DNA of 64,000 nt from the NCBI GenBank assembly GCA_964440215.1, contig CAYTRB010000001.1:1-64000 (forward strand), written 5' to 3'. The position numbers were made by a program, and so were the translations under genes. Within the stretch, counting starts at the first letter, position 1. Each line of letters starts with the position of its first letter. The notes under the pieces are model-generated. The model was not told where the DNA came from and made no database searches. It saw only the letters and a list, made by a program, of their open reading frames with translations. Origin of the DNA: Methylocapsa sp964440215. GTDB taxonomy: Bacteria; Pseudomonadota; Alphaproteobacteria; Rhizobiales; Beijerinckiaceae. Positions 34,389-43,001 of the stretch are shown in pieces.

Positions 34389-35054
34389 TCAGATCAGCGT
34401 CGCGGCCGCCTTTTGCTGATGTGCGACGTAATCCGCGCGGTTAGCGTCAGCGTTTTTCGTGTCATTGCTGGCGACCGGTGCATAGCCTTGATAGCCAAGG
34501 TCGTTCTGCACCTTGCAGAGCTCGGCGATATAGGCTTTCTGGAAATCCGCGGCCGCCAAATCCGCGTGCTTTTCGACGAGACTTAGAACCGCGCGCCGCA
34601 CCCGTAGCGCCGCCTTGATGTCGCTCACCGCCGCGCCAGGCGTCGCATTGAAATAATAATCCGTGGTGAGCTGGTTCGCCCTTATGTAGTCTTTGAAGGG
34701 CGTGCTCGGGATCGAGTGCGGGAATTTCGTGCTCGAGATCCAATACAGGTCAACCCCGCTTGGAATGGCGTCCGAAAAAGCGTCGAGATATTGATCCCAG
34801 GTTCCATTGAAGTTGCTGGAGAACAGCATGTAATCGTTCTGCAGATTCTGTTTTCCCTGGCCAAGATCGGGCCATTGATTCCTCTTGACGATCGCCCAGC
34901 GGCCAAAATGGATGAACGTTAGGCCGAGCAAGCCGGCAAGGGTGGACGGGAAGGCGCGCGTCGCCATATACGCCAAGCGGTTAAGCCACGTCAGCCATGG
35001 CGGCATCGGCGTGATGACGTTCATGACGTAAGCCTTGCCGGCGACGTTGGACAT
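34389..35054 (-). CDS. Uncharacterised 221-residue protein, tandem paralogue B
   Basis: The ATG at 35054 follows GGGAGGGGG. The 221-residue product is colinear without gaps with the product of 35394-36059 and about 70% identical by eye. A moderately hydrophobic N-terminal stretch (FPSTLAGLLGLTFIHFGRWAIV) could associate with the membrane. Invariant blocks include KRNQWP, NFNGTWDQY, FPHSIP, TPFKDYIRANQ and, at the C-terminus, LGYQGYAPVASNDTKNAD. The function is unknown. It has its own promoter and is followed after 33 bases by the longer homologue. Confidence 0.75.
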   Translation of the reverse strand: MSNVAGKAYVMNVITPMPPWLTWLNRLAYMATRAFPSTLAGLLGLTFIHFGRWAIVKRNQWPDLGQGKQNLQNDYMLFSSNFNGTWDQYLDAFSDAIPSGVDLYWISSTKFPHSIPSTPFKDYIRANQLTTDYYFNATPGAAVSDIKAALRVRRAVLSLVEKHADLAAADFQKAYIAELCKVQNDLGYQGYAPVASNDTKNADANRADYVAHQQKAAATLI

Positions 35055-35179
35055 TCCCCCCTCCCAGTGCCGCGAGGGGATGACGCAAAACGCCATTCCC
35101 CAAAGCCCGCTATCCGAGGGCTCCGTAATTCTTGATTTTCAATCCCACGGAAAAGCGCGGGAACCCCTATTTGGAAACT

Positions 35180-35209
35180 ATTATGCCTCCTTTTTGGAGG
35201 CAGAGGCAA
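35180..35209 (-). promoter_or_regulatory. Promoter of paralogue B
   Basis: On the minus strand TTGCCT (complement of 35204-35209) and CATAAT (complement of 35180-35185) are separated by 18 bases. The same pair with the same spacing and the same flanking GAGGCATAATA precedes paralogue A. A 7-bp inverted repeat (TGCCTCC/GGAGGCA, 35184-35202) fills the spacer here. The start codon is 126 bases downstream; the rest of the 35055-35393 gap shows no gene. Confidence 0.65.
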
Positions 35210-35393
35210 GGCTTTGATGGCGAGCTCGGCGGCCCAGAACTATAAGCGTCAGTGAGGATCCAGCGTGAGTTTTGGCGCCAGATTGTCCGGGTCTTGAGTG
35301 CGTGCTCATGTCTCCTCCAATGCAGCGCCTTTGAAGGGGGCCGGTGAGGAAGGAACAAAGATCGGCCGAACTGGGGGGCGGGGCTGGCCAAAT

Positions 35394-36059
35394 TCAGATG
35401 AGCGTCGCGGCCGACTTCTGCTGATTGTGGACATAGTCGGCGCGGTGAATATCGGCGTTTTTGGTGTCGTTGGAGGCGACCGGCGCATACCCTTGGTAGC
35501 CAAGACTGTTCTGCACCGCGCGGAGCGCCGCGGCATAGGCTCCTTGGAAATCCTCTGGCGTGAGCGTCTGATGTTGCGCGGCGAGCGCGAGAATGGTGCG
35601 CCGAACGATCAATGCCGCCTTGATGTCACGTTGGGCGGCACCGGGCGTTGCATTATAATAGTAATCCGTGTCAATCTGATTCGCCCGGATATAATTCTTA
35701 AACGGCGTGATCGGAATTGAGTGTGGATATCGCGTGCTCGAAAACCAGAACAGATCGAGTCCGCTTGGAAGTCCGTCTGAGAAGGCGTCGATATATTGGT
35801 CCCAGGTGCCGTTGAAATTGCTATAAAATAGCGTGTAATCGTTTTGCAGCGTCTGCTTGCCCTGACCGAGGTTGGGCCATTGATTGCGCTTGATGATCGC
35901 CCATCGCGCAAAATGAATGATCGATAGGCCGAGCAGCGCACTCAAGAAAGATGGAAGCGCGCGTGACGCCATGAAAATCGCCCGCTGGACCCAGGTCATC
36001 CACGGGTGCATTGGTGTCATCGTATTCATGCCGTAAGCTTTGCCGGCTATGTTGGACAT
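35394..36059 (-). CDS. Uncharacterised 221-residue protein, tandem paralogue A
   Basis: This is the first gene of the DyP/P450 cluster and the tandem copy of paralogue B, with identical length. It starts at the ATG at 36059 with a GGGGAGGGGGA ribosome-binding region. The most conserved parts are HFARWAII (His at residue 49), NFNGTWDQY (about 81-89), YPHSIPITPFKNYIRANQ and the C-terminal LGYQGYAPVASNDTKNAD; the N-terminal hydrophobic segment varies more. Conservation of His, Trp and Tyr-rich blocks is compatible with a cofactor or aromatic-ligand pocket, which is inference only. Confidence 0.75.
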   Translation of the reverse strand: MSNIAGKAYGMNTMTPMHPWMTWVQRAIFMASRALPSFLSALLGLSIIHFARWAIIKRNQWPNLGQGKQTLQNDYTLFYSNFNGTWDQYIDAFSDGLPSGLDLFWFSSTRYPHSIPITPFKNYIRANQIDTDYYYNATPGAAQRDIKAALIVRRTILALAAQHQTLTPEDFQGAYAAALRAVQNSLGYQGYAPVASNDTKNADIHRADYVHNQQKSAATLI

Positions 36060-36141
36060 GTCCCCCTCCCCGAGGCCCGCTTAAGGCAATATTTTTATTT
36101 TTGCCTCCCAGGCGAATATTCAAATCGTGATATATTTTTTT

Positions 36142-36171
36142 ATTATGCCTCTTTTATCTCGCCATTTGCAA
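36142..36171 (-). promoter_or_regulatory. Promoter of paralogue A and the DyP/P450 cluster
   Basis: On the minus strand TTGCAA (complement of 36166-36171), 18 bases, then CATAAT (complement of 36142-36147), 82 bases before the paralogue A start. It matches the paralogue B promoter in both boxes, spacing and flanks. The remainder of the 36060-36487 divergent region is AT-rich near 36085-36145 and holds no gene I can support. Confidence 0.65.
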
Positions 36172-36487
36172 GGCTTGGCTATGGCTATCCTCACGGCCTT
36201 GTCATGGCATCGCATGCTCATGGTGCCGCGCGGGATTGGCTCTGCGCGCGCATCCGTGCCTTGAACATATTGTGAAGAATTTGCTCGCCCTTTTCAATTC
36301 AAACAAGCCCCAACTCCATGATTTTTGGCGATCGCTTCCTGATCGCCGGATTCCCTGTGAAGGGCCGGCGGACACATGCGCGCGGAACGCGGCGATTTGA
36401 GGAGTCGGTCGCAACCTAAGATCGCTAGCAACCAATTATTATCGGATATGAGGCTAATTTGGCGCGAACATAACGGGGCCTAGCACT

Positions 36488-37012
36488 ATGACGTCAACCG
36501 CAAAGACGCCGACAGCAATGACGCAACAAGCCTGCCCGGACCTGCCGCGGCCCGCAACTTTTGCCGATTCGGACGGAGGCCTCACCGGCGCCTATCTCAA
36601 TCAGTTCAACGAAATGGTGAAGCTGATCGAACAATTGCCGGACACGCCCGAATTGATTGGCGATATATTAAACTGGCATCCGACGACCTATCAGGATTAT
36701 TTCAACGCCTCGGCCATGCCCGGACGCGTCTCCGCAGCAGATGTCTATGCCTCGCTGAACCGCTGCGTGCGGCAAAATTTTGAAGGCGTTGTCGACGACT
36801 TGGACCGCAAGGCGCTCGGCGCGGTGGCGGTCATCAGACGCCATTACAAAACCCATGGCGAAGCCCGCCCAGACATCATGATGGAGATTTGCGCGCGCGC
36901 CGGCACGCATCTCCGCGAAGTGCTCGGCAAGGCGAATGATCTTGTCAGCCATGTTCCAGCGACAGCGGGGAATTTTGCGCAACGCCGGAAGCTACGGGTC
37001 TCGCAAGCTTGA
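36488..37012 (+). CDS. Hypothetical protein, divergent from the DyP/P450 cluster
   Basis: The 174-residue product starts at the ATG at 36488. I do not recognise it. It has a low-complexity Thr/Pro/Ala N-terminus, then a mostly helical body (LNQFNEMVKLIEQLPDTPEL, DVYASLNRCVRQNFEGVVDD, PDIMMEICARAGTHLREVLG) with no signal peptide or membrane helix. Its composition matches neighbouring real genes. It is transcribed away from the DyP/P450 cluster across a 428-bp gap and could be a regulator or partner, but nothing in the sequence proves this. Confidence 0.6.
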   Translation: MTSTAKTPTAMTQQACPDLPRPATFADSDGGLTGAYLNQFNEMVKLIEQLPDTPELIGDILNWHPTTYQDYFNASAMPGRVSAADVYASLNRCVRQNFEGVVDDLDRKALGAVAVIRRHYKTHGEARPDIMMEICARAGTHLREVLGKANDLVSHVPATAGNFAQRRKLRVSQA

Positions 37013-37254
37013 GCGCAAACAAATCGAGACAGTTTTGCGGCGCAATCAAAAGAGCATGTTAAGACCAAGGCCGGCACCGGTTCCATAGAGTGGGCCTGCG
37101 GCACGCGTAAGGGCGGCACTGGCCCAACGCCGCTGTTTAGCTTAAGACTGTTCGCGTACCTTTGCCTTTCCTGCTGCACGCGATTAAACCCGGGACGAAC
37201 ATTGGGATTAGAGCATAGTCCCCGAGCCCTCCCTCCCATGGTGTCTGTCTGATC

Positions 37255-38577
37255 ATGCGCCTATCCCGTTATTTTTTGCCGATTCTCCGCGAGACGCCAA
37301 AAGAGGCCGAGATCGTCTCGCACCGCTTGATGCTGCGCGCCGGCATGATTCGCCAGGAGGCGGCCGGAATCTACGCCTGGCTTCCCCTCGGCCTTCGCGT
37401 TTTGCAAAAGGTGGGACAGATCGTGCGCGAGGAAATGGATCGTGCGGGCGCGATCGAACTGTTGATGCCGACCCTTCAGCTTGCGGATTTGTGGCGGGAA
37501 ACGGGCCGCTACGAGGCCTATGGTCCGGAAATGCTGCGAATCAAGGACCGCCACGAACGTGAGCTGCTTTATGGTCCGACCAATGAGGACATGATCACCG
37601 GGATCTTTCGGGCCTATGTGCGAAGCTACCGGGATTTGCCCAAAATCCTCTACCACATTCAGTGGAAATTTCGCGACGAGCAAAGGCCGCGTTTCGGCGT
37701 CATGCGCGGCCGCGAATTTTTGATGAAGGATGCGTATTCCTTCGATGTCGACGAGGCTGCCGCGCAGCTGTCCTACAACAAAATGTTCGTCGCCTATTTA
37801 CGGATTTTTTCCCGGATGGGATTGAAGGCGATCCCGATGCGTGCCGAGACCGGGCCGATCGGCGGCGACTTGAGCCATGAATTCATCATTTTGGCGGAAA
37901 CCGGTGAGTCGGCCGTATTTTGCCACGCCGATGTCTTGGATTTGCCCATTCCGCCTGAGAATACCGATTATGATGGCGATCTCTCGCCGGTCATCCGCCA
38001 ATGGACGAAGTTTTACGCGGCGACCGGGGATGTCCATGAGCAAGCAAGGTTCGAGCGCGAGACGCAAGAAGAAAAGCGAATTCACACGCGCGGCATCGAG
38101 GTTGGCCAGGTGTTTTATTTCGGCGAAAAATATTCTAAACCGATGCAGGCCTTGATCACCGGTCCGGATGGCGTGGAGCGGCCTTTCCAGGGCGGCTCAT
38201 ACGGCGTTGGCGTGTCGCGTCTCGTCGGCGCGCTGATCGAAGCCGGTCATGATGAAAATGGAATTATATGGCCTGAGCCTGTCGCGCCTTTTAAGGCCGG
38301 GATCGCGAATTTGAAAGTTGGCGATGGCGCCACGGATGCCGCCTGCGAGAAGATCTATGGCGCGCTCGAAGGGGCAGGTGTGGAGGTGCTCTATGACGAC
38401 ACCGACGATCGGCCCGGCGCCAAATTCGCCAAGCTCGATCTGATCGGGCTGCCTTATCAGATCATCGTCGGGCCAAAGGGCTTGGCTTCGGGCACTGTGG
38501 AACTCAAGACAAGGGCGACCGGCGCCCGCGAAAACCTTGATGCCGCGGCGGCGATCGCGCGGCTTGCTGGCTCATGA
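37255..38577 (+). CDS. proS: Prolyl-tRNA synthetase, short alphaproteobacterial type
   Basis: ProRS charges tRNA-Pro. The 440-residue product lacks the large editing insertion of the E. coli enzyme and is the compact type found in alphaproteobacteria. Class II motifs are present: motif 2 in WKFRDEQRPRFGVMRGREFLMKD and motif 3 in GSYGVGVSRLVGA. The C-terminal anticodon-binding domain ends in ALIARLAGS-like sequence (AAAIARLAGS). It overlaps lolC by four bases and leads the proS-lolC-lolD unit. Confidence 0.97.
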   Translation: MRLSRYFLPILRETPKEAEIVSHRLMLRAGMIRQEAAGIYAWLPLGLRVLQKVGQIVREEMDRAGAIELLMPTLQLADLWRETGRYEAYGPEMLRIKDRHERELLYGPTNEDMITGIFRAYVRSYRDLPKILYHIQWKFRDEQRPRFGVMRGREFLMKDAYSFDVDEAAAQLSYNKMFVAYLRIFSRMGLKAIPMRAETGPIGGDLSHEFIILAETGESAVFCHADVLDLPIPPENTDYDGDLSPVIRQWTKFYAATGDVHEQARFERETQEEKRIHTRGIEVGQVFYFGEKYSKPMQALITGPDGVERPFQGGSYGVGVSRLVGALIEAGHDENGIIWPEPVAPFKAGIANLKVGDGATDAACEKIYGALEGAGVEVLYDDTDDRPGAKFAKLDLIGLPYQIIVGPKGLASGTVELKTRATGARENLDAAAAIARLAGS

Positions 38578-39842
38578 TGAACGCCTCGGCTGGCACCCGC
38601 CCATTCGCGCCCTTCGAATGGATGATCGCGTCTCGCTATTTGCGGGCGCGGCGCAAAACGAGCTTTGTTTCGGTGATCGCCCTTTTCTCCTTTCTTGGAA
38701 TTACGCTCGGCGTCGCGACTCTGATCGTCGTGATGTCGGTGATGAATGGCTTTCATAAGGAGTTGCTCGATAAGATCGTCGGCATCAACGGCCATGTCTT
38801 CCTTCAGGCCACCGACTCGCAGTTCACCGATTACGACGAAGTGGTGAAGGAAGTAGCGGCGGTGCCTGGGGTCGAATTGGTTGTGCCGATGATCGAGAGC
38901 CCGGCGGCCGCTTCCACCTCAAACATGGCCTTTGCTCTCGTGCGGGGAATCCGGGAGGCGGATATCAAGCGCCTGCCTGGCATCGCCCACAATGTCAAAC
39001 TCGGCACGCTTAACGGCTTCGATACGGCAGGCGGTGTGGCGATGGGCCAAAGGCTCGCCGAGAACCTCGGTCTGCGAATCGGCGACAAGGTCAAAATACT
39101 GATCGCCAATGGCGCGCAGACGCCTTTCGGGGTAACACCGCGCACCAAGGTCTATCCGGTTGTGGCGATCTTTCAGATTGGCATGGCGGAGTTCGACAAC
39201 CTCTTCGTCTATATGGCCTTGCCCGAGGCGCAAGCCTTCTTCAACAAGGACAAAGAGGCGAGCGTCATCGAAATTTTCCTGCAAAAGCCGGAGGAACTCG
39301 ATTCTGTCAGAAGCAAAATCGACGCGGCGGTGATGCGGCCGATGATCATGACCGACTGGCGCGAGCGCAACAAGACATTCTTCGATGCGCTGAACGTTGA
39401 GCGCAATGTCATGTTCATCATTCTGACGCTGATCATGCTTGTCGCGGCGCTCAACATCGTGTCTGGGCTTATCATGCTCGTCAAGGACAAGGGGCCGGAC
39501 ATCGCCATTTTGCGCACCATGGGCGCGACGCAAGGCGGGATCATGCGGATTTTTCTGATTACAGGGGTTTCAATCGGCGTCGCCGGAACTTTTGCCGGCT
39601 GCTTTCTTGGATTGCTTGTCGCCCACAATCTCGAAGCGGTTCGCCAGGGACTGAATTGGCTACTCAACGCCAATCTGTTTCCGGCCGAACTCTATTTTCT
39701 TTCGCGTCTTCCCTCTGTCGTCGATCCGCTCGACGTCCTTGCCGTTGTCACGATGACACTCACGCTTTCGGTGCTGGCGACGATCTATCCGTCCTGGCGC
39801 GCGGCGAGGCTCGATCCCGTTGAAGCCTTGCGATACGAATAG
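38574..39842 (+). CDS. lolC: Lipoprotein-releasing ABC permease LolC/LolE
   Basis: LolC extracts outer-membrane lipoproteins from the inner membrane and hands them to LolA. The 422-residue product has an N-terminal helix (SFVSVIALFSFLGITLGVATLIVVMSVM region), a large periplasmic MacB-like domain (about 50-265) and three C-terminal helices in the FtsX domain, ending PSWRAARLDPVEALRYE, the family's standard C-terminus. Its start overlaps the proS stop and lolD starts three bases after its end. Confidence 0.95.
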   Translation: MMNASAGTRPFAPFEWMIASRYLRARRKTSFVSVIALFSFLGITLGVATLIVVMSVMNGFHKELLDKIVGINGHVFLQATDSQFTDYDEVVKEVAAVPGVELVVPMIESPAAASTSNMAFALVRGIREADIKRLPGIAHNVKLGTLNGFDTAGGVAMGQRLAENLGLRIGDKVKILIANGAQTPFGVTPRTKVYPVVAIFQIGMAEFDNLFVYMALPEAQAFFNKDKEASVIEIFLQKPEELDSVRSKIDAAVMRPMIMTDWRERNKTFFDALNVERNVMFIILTLIMLVAALNIVSGLIMLVKDKGPDIAILRTMGATQGGIMRIFLITGVSIGVAGTFAGCFLGLLVAHNLEAVRQGLNWLLNANLFPAELYFLSRLPSVVDPLDVLAVVTMTLTLSVLATIYPSWRAARLDPVEALRYE

Positions 39843-39844
39843 CC

Positions 39845-40528
39845 ATGTCTGCTCCGGCTCTCCGTCTCGAAAAGGTCGAACGCAGCTATGATCAGGCGGG
39901 GTCGCCGCTTGAAATTTTGCGCGGCGCCGATTTTGTCTTGTGGGCCGGACAGTCGGTCGCGCTGGTTGCCCCCTCCGGCGCCGGCAAATCAACGCTTCTC
40001 CATATCGCTGGCCTTCTCGAGAAACCCGATGCGGGAGAGGTGTTTGTCGCAGGCGAAGCCACGGTCGCCATGGACGACGCGGCGCGAACAGCCTTGCGGC
40101 GCAGCGAGATCGGCTTTGTCTATCAGTTCCATCATCTGCTGCCGGAATTTACGGCGCTTGAAAATATCATGCTGCCGCAGATGATCGGTGGAGTTTCCCG
40201 GCGCGAGGCTGCTGACCGGGCCGGGCAAGTGCTCCACTATCTTGGTTTATCGGCGCGCGCAAAACATCGGCCCGCGGAACTTTCGGGTGGCGAGCAGCAG
40301 CGTATCGCGATCGCGCGTGCGGTCGCCAATAGTCCGCGCCTCCTGCTTGCCGACGAGCCGACCGGCAATCTCGATCCGAAGACCGCGGACCATGTGTTCA
40401 ACGCTCTCGACACGATCGTCCGGGCGACTGGACTTGCAACCTTGATCGCGACCCATAACATGGAGTTGGCCAGCCGCATGGACCGGCGGGTGACCTTGCA
40501 CGAAGGGCTTGTGCTGGAGCTCGATTGA
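39845..40528 (+). CDS. lolD: Lipoprotein-releasing ABC ATPase LolD
   Basis: LolD is the ATPase of the LolCDE complex. The 227-residue product has Walker A APSGAGKSTLLHIAGLLEKP, signature LSGGEQQRIAIARAVANSP and Walker B LLLADEPTGNLD, with the FQFHHLLPEF-type Q-loop (YQFHHLLPEFTALEN) characteristic of LolD. It completes the proS-lolC-lolD unit. Confidence 0.96.
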   Translation: MSAPALRLEKVERSYDQAGSPLEILRGADFVLWAGQSVALVAPSGAGKSTLLHIAGLLEKPDAGEVFVAGEATVAMDDAARTALRRSEIGFVYQFHHLLPEFTALENIMLPQMIGGVSRREAADRAGQVLHYLGLSARAKHRPAELSGGEQQRIAIARAVANSPRLLLADEPTGNLDPKTADHVFNALDTIVRATGLATLIATHNMELASRMDRRVTLHEGLVLELD

Positions 40529-40677
40529 GGAAATTGGAGCAGCCTCGTACAGTCGCAAGGTTAGTTATAACGTACAGTTTTGGTTCAAACAGGCGCATAC
40601 TGGATGCGGCGTCCCCGCCGCGATCTGGCGGCGAGCGCCAAAAGTGCTTACATGGGAGGCATCGGAGGACTCACCTC

Positions 40678-41007
40678 ATGTCGAATGCAATTGTCATCAC
40701 CGTGCCGCATAACCTCGGTGCCGAAGAGGCAAAAAGACGAATCAACGAGCAGTTGGAACATTTGCGCCGCGATTACATCGATAAAGTGGCTTACAGCGAG
40801 GTCAATTGGGACGCTGACACGGCGGATTTACGGGTCGTGGCGCTTGGACAAACCGTTACCGGAAAAATCTGCGTCCTGAGCGATTCCTTGCGTATCGAAG
40901 TGCAGCTTCCCTGGATACTTGCCGCGCTCACCGAAAAGATCCAAGGCGTTCTCAAGAACAAAGCGGAGGAATCGCTGAAGATCGGCTACACTCCGCCAAA
41001 AATTTGA
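40678..41007 (+). CDS. Polyhydroxyalkanoic acid system family protein
   Basis: The ATG at 40678 lies downstream of GGAGGA and gives 109 residues. The sequence (ITVPHNLGAEEAKRRINEQL and YTPPKI at the end) fits the small PHA granule-associated/system family. Members are found near PHA synthesis genes or alone; no other PHA gene lies in this window. The role is therefore uncertain. Confidence 0.72.
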   Translation: MSNAIVITVPHNLGAEEAKRRINEQLEHLRRDYIDKVAYSEVNWDADTADLRVVALGQTVTGKICVLSDSLRIEVQLPWILAALTEKIQGVLKNKAEESLKIGYTPPKI

Positions 41008-41073
41008 ACAGGCAAAGGCCGAAACAGCAGAGCAAGCAGCAAAGCGCCAGCGCGAATTGAGCTTGGCATGCGC

Positions 41074-41283
41074 TTATTTTACCGCGATCATCACATCCGA
41101 GGCCTTGACGACCGCGTAAGCTTGCGTGCCCCTCTTAAGGCCAAGCTCGGTGACCGATTCGTTGGTGATCGAAGCGGTTATGATTCCCCCCCCTTTGAGT
41201 TCGATTTCGACATGAGCGGTGGTTGCGCCCATATGAACTTCCTTGATCGTGCCTTCGAGAGCATTGCGCGCGGATATTTTCAT
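41074..41283 (-). CDS. Molbindin (TOBE domain, Mop)
   Basis: The 69-residue product starts at the ATG at 41283 after GGGAGG and consists of a single TOBE/Mop domain: MKISARNALEGTIKEVHMG, then AHVEIELKGGGIITASITNE and AYAVVKASDVMIAVK. Such molbindins bind molybdate or tungstate as oligomers and buffer or store the oxyanion in the cytoplasm. It converges with the PHA-system gene and is divergent from the kinase/P-loop fusion gene. modA lies 16 kb away. Confidence 0.9.
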   Translation of the reverse strand: MKISARNALEGTIKEVHMGATTAHVEIELKGGGIITASITNESVTELGLKRGTQAYAVVKASDVMIAVK

Positions 41284-41468
41284 GTCGTGCCTCCCATTTA
41301 TCCAATGGCACGAGACCGGACCTCCGCAGGCTTCGGTGAATGCCATTGTTTGACTTACGGCTCTTTCATACCATGTTACCGGCATGCGCCAACTCTTTCC
41401 GTTCGCGCGGCTCCCTTTCGATGGTAAGAGCCCGGGTGACCGGGAAGAGCTCTATAACATCAGCCAAT

Positions 41469-42995
41469 ATGGAACAGCGCGCGGCCTTTGACCAAAACGA
41501 TGTCTTTGCCTTCCTGGCGGATCCCGCGACGCATGGGCTGCGCGAGCCGGTGACGCGAATCAATACCCATGGTGCCGCGGTTTTTCTTGCCGGCAAGGAT
41601 GTCTATAAAGTCAAACGGGCGGTGCGCTATCCATTCATGGATTATTCGACCCTTGCCAAGCGGCGATGGGCTTGCGAACGCGAGATTGCCGTCAACAAAG
41701 CCAACGCTCCAGATCTTTACCTCGGCACCGTTCCGATTTCGCAAGACGGCCCGGTTTTAAAGTTCAGCGGCGGCGGTCCCATCATCGAATGGGCGGTTCA
41801 TATGCGGCGCTTCGATGAAGACCGCACGTTTGATCGTCTGGCCAGTCGGAACGAACTTACGTACGACATCATTACGAAACTGGCTGGCGTCGCCGCCGCG
41901 TCGCACGCTCGGGCGCTGGTCGCCCCGGGAAAAGACGCGGGCGAGGTGCTCCAGCGCCTGATCGAGGAGACCCTCGTCTCTCTCGAAGCCGCGCCCGGAA
42001 TTTTCGCGGCTTATTCTGCCGGCAAGCTTCGCCACGCAATGGAGCAGGCCTTCAAGCGCGGAGAATCGTTGCTCTCGGAGCGCGCGACTCAAGGTCAAGT
42101 CCGCCGCTGTCATGGCGATCTTCATTTGCGCAACATCGTCCTGATCGAAGATGAGCCGGTTCTCTTCGATGCGATCGAATTCGATGAGACGATCGCAACC
42201 TGTGACGTGCTTTACGATCTCGCGTTTTTGCTGATGGATTTGTGGACGCGCGGACTGCCCCGCCATGCAAATCTTCTGCTCAACCGCTATTTATGGATAT
42301 GCGACGATGTTGAAAGCCAGCTCAAAGGCCTTTCGCTTCTTCCGCTCTTCCTTTCCTTGCGCGCCGCAATCCGCGCCAAGGTGGCCATTCTCCAGCCTGG
42401 AGGTGGAGACGCTCAAGCGGCCGAAGCGCGTCATTATTTTGAGGCCGCGTGCGATCTTCTGGCACCGCGGCGGCTGGATTTGGTTGCTCTCGGCGGCTTG
42501 TCCGGGACGGGCAAAAGCACGCTTGCCACCGCGCTCGCGGGTGCGATCGGGCGCGCCCCGGGCGCCGTCCATCTGCGCAGCGATATTGAACGCAAACGGC
42601 TCTTTGAGGTCCGTCAGTTCGACCGCCTGCCGGAGGAGGCCTACCGGCCGGAAATCACCGCACAAATTTATCAACATCTACGCGATCTGGCTGCCATCGC
42701 GCTCGAAGCCGGCCAGAGCGTAATTATCGATGCCGTGCAGTTGACGCCGGAAGAACGCTTGGCGGTGAAAGAGACCGCAAGCCGGGGCGCAGCACATTTC
42801 ACCGGCCTATGGCTTGAGGCCCCTGTCGAGAGGCTCGTTGAGCGGGTCGCCAAACGCCAGCGGGATGCGTCGGACGCAACGACCGGCATTGTGTCGGCAC
42901 AGGCGAGGCAGCCAACCGGAGCGATGGACTGGCGCCGCGTCGATGCTTCGGGCGTGGCCGAAACCCTCGTCAAAACGGTTCTTGCGATGCTCTAA
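41469..42995 (+). CDS. Fusion of an APH-like kinase domain and a P-loop kinase/ATPase domain
   Basis: The ATG at 41469 gives 508 residues. The N-terminal half resembles aminoglycoside/choline-type phosphotransferases: KDVYKVKRAVRYPFMDYST for the N-lobe lysine region, RRCHGDLHLRNIVLIEDEPV for the catalytic loop and LFDAIEFDE for the metal-binding Asp. The C-terminal half has a P-loop GLSGTGKSTLATALA (about residues 342-356) of the AAA_33/zeta-toxin-like kinase type, with HLRSDIERKRLF next. The substrate is unknown. It converges with the alcohol dehydrogenase gene after six bases. Confidence 0.82.
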   Translation: MEQRAAFDQNDVFAFLADPATHGLREPVTRINTHGAAVFLAGKDVYKVKRAVRYPFMDYSTLAKRRWACEREIAVNKANAPDLYLGTVPISQDGPVLKFSGGGPIIEWAVHMRRFDEDRTFDRLASRNELTYDIITKLAGVAAASHARALVAPGKDAGEVLQRLIEETLVSLEAAPGIFAAYSAGKLRHAMEQAFKRGESLLSERATQGQVRRCHGDLHLRNIVLIEDEPVLFDAIEFDETIATCDVLYDLAFLLMDLWTRGLPRHANLLLNRYLWICDDVESQLKGLSLLPLFLSLRAAIRAKVAILQPGGGDAQAAEARHYFEAACDLLAPRRLDLVALGGLSGTGKSTLATALAGAIGRAPGAVHLRSDIERKRLFEVRQFDRLPEEAYRPEITAQIYQHLRDLAAIALEAGQSVIIDAVQLTPEERLAVKETASRGAAHFTGLWLEAPVERLVERVAKRQRDASDATTGIVSAQARQPTGAMDWRRVDASGVAETLVKTVLAML

Positions 42996-43001
42996 CAATC
43001 G

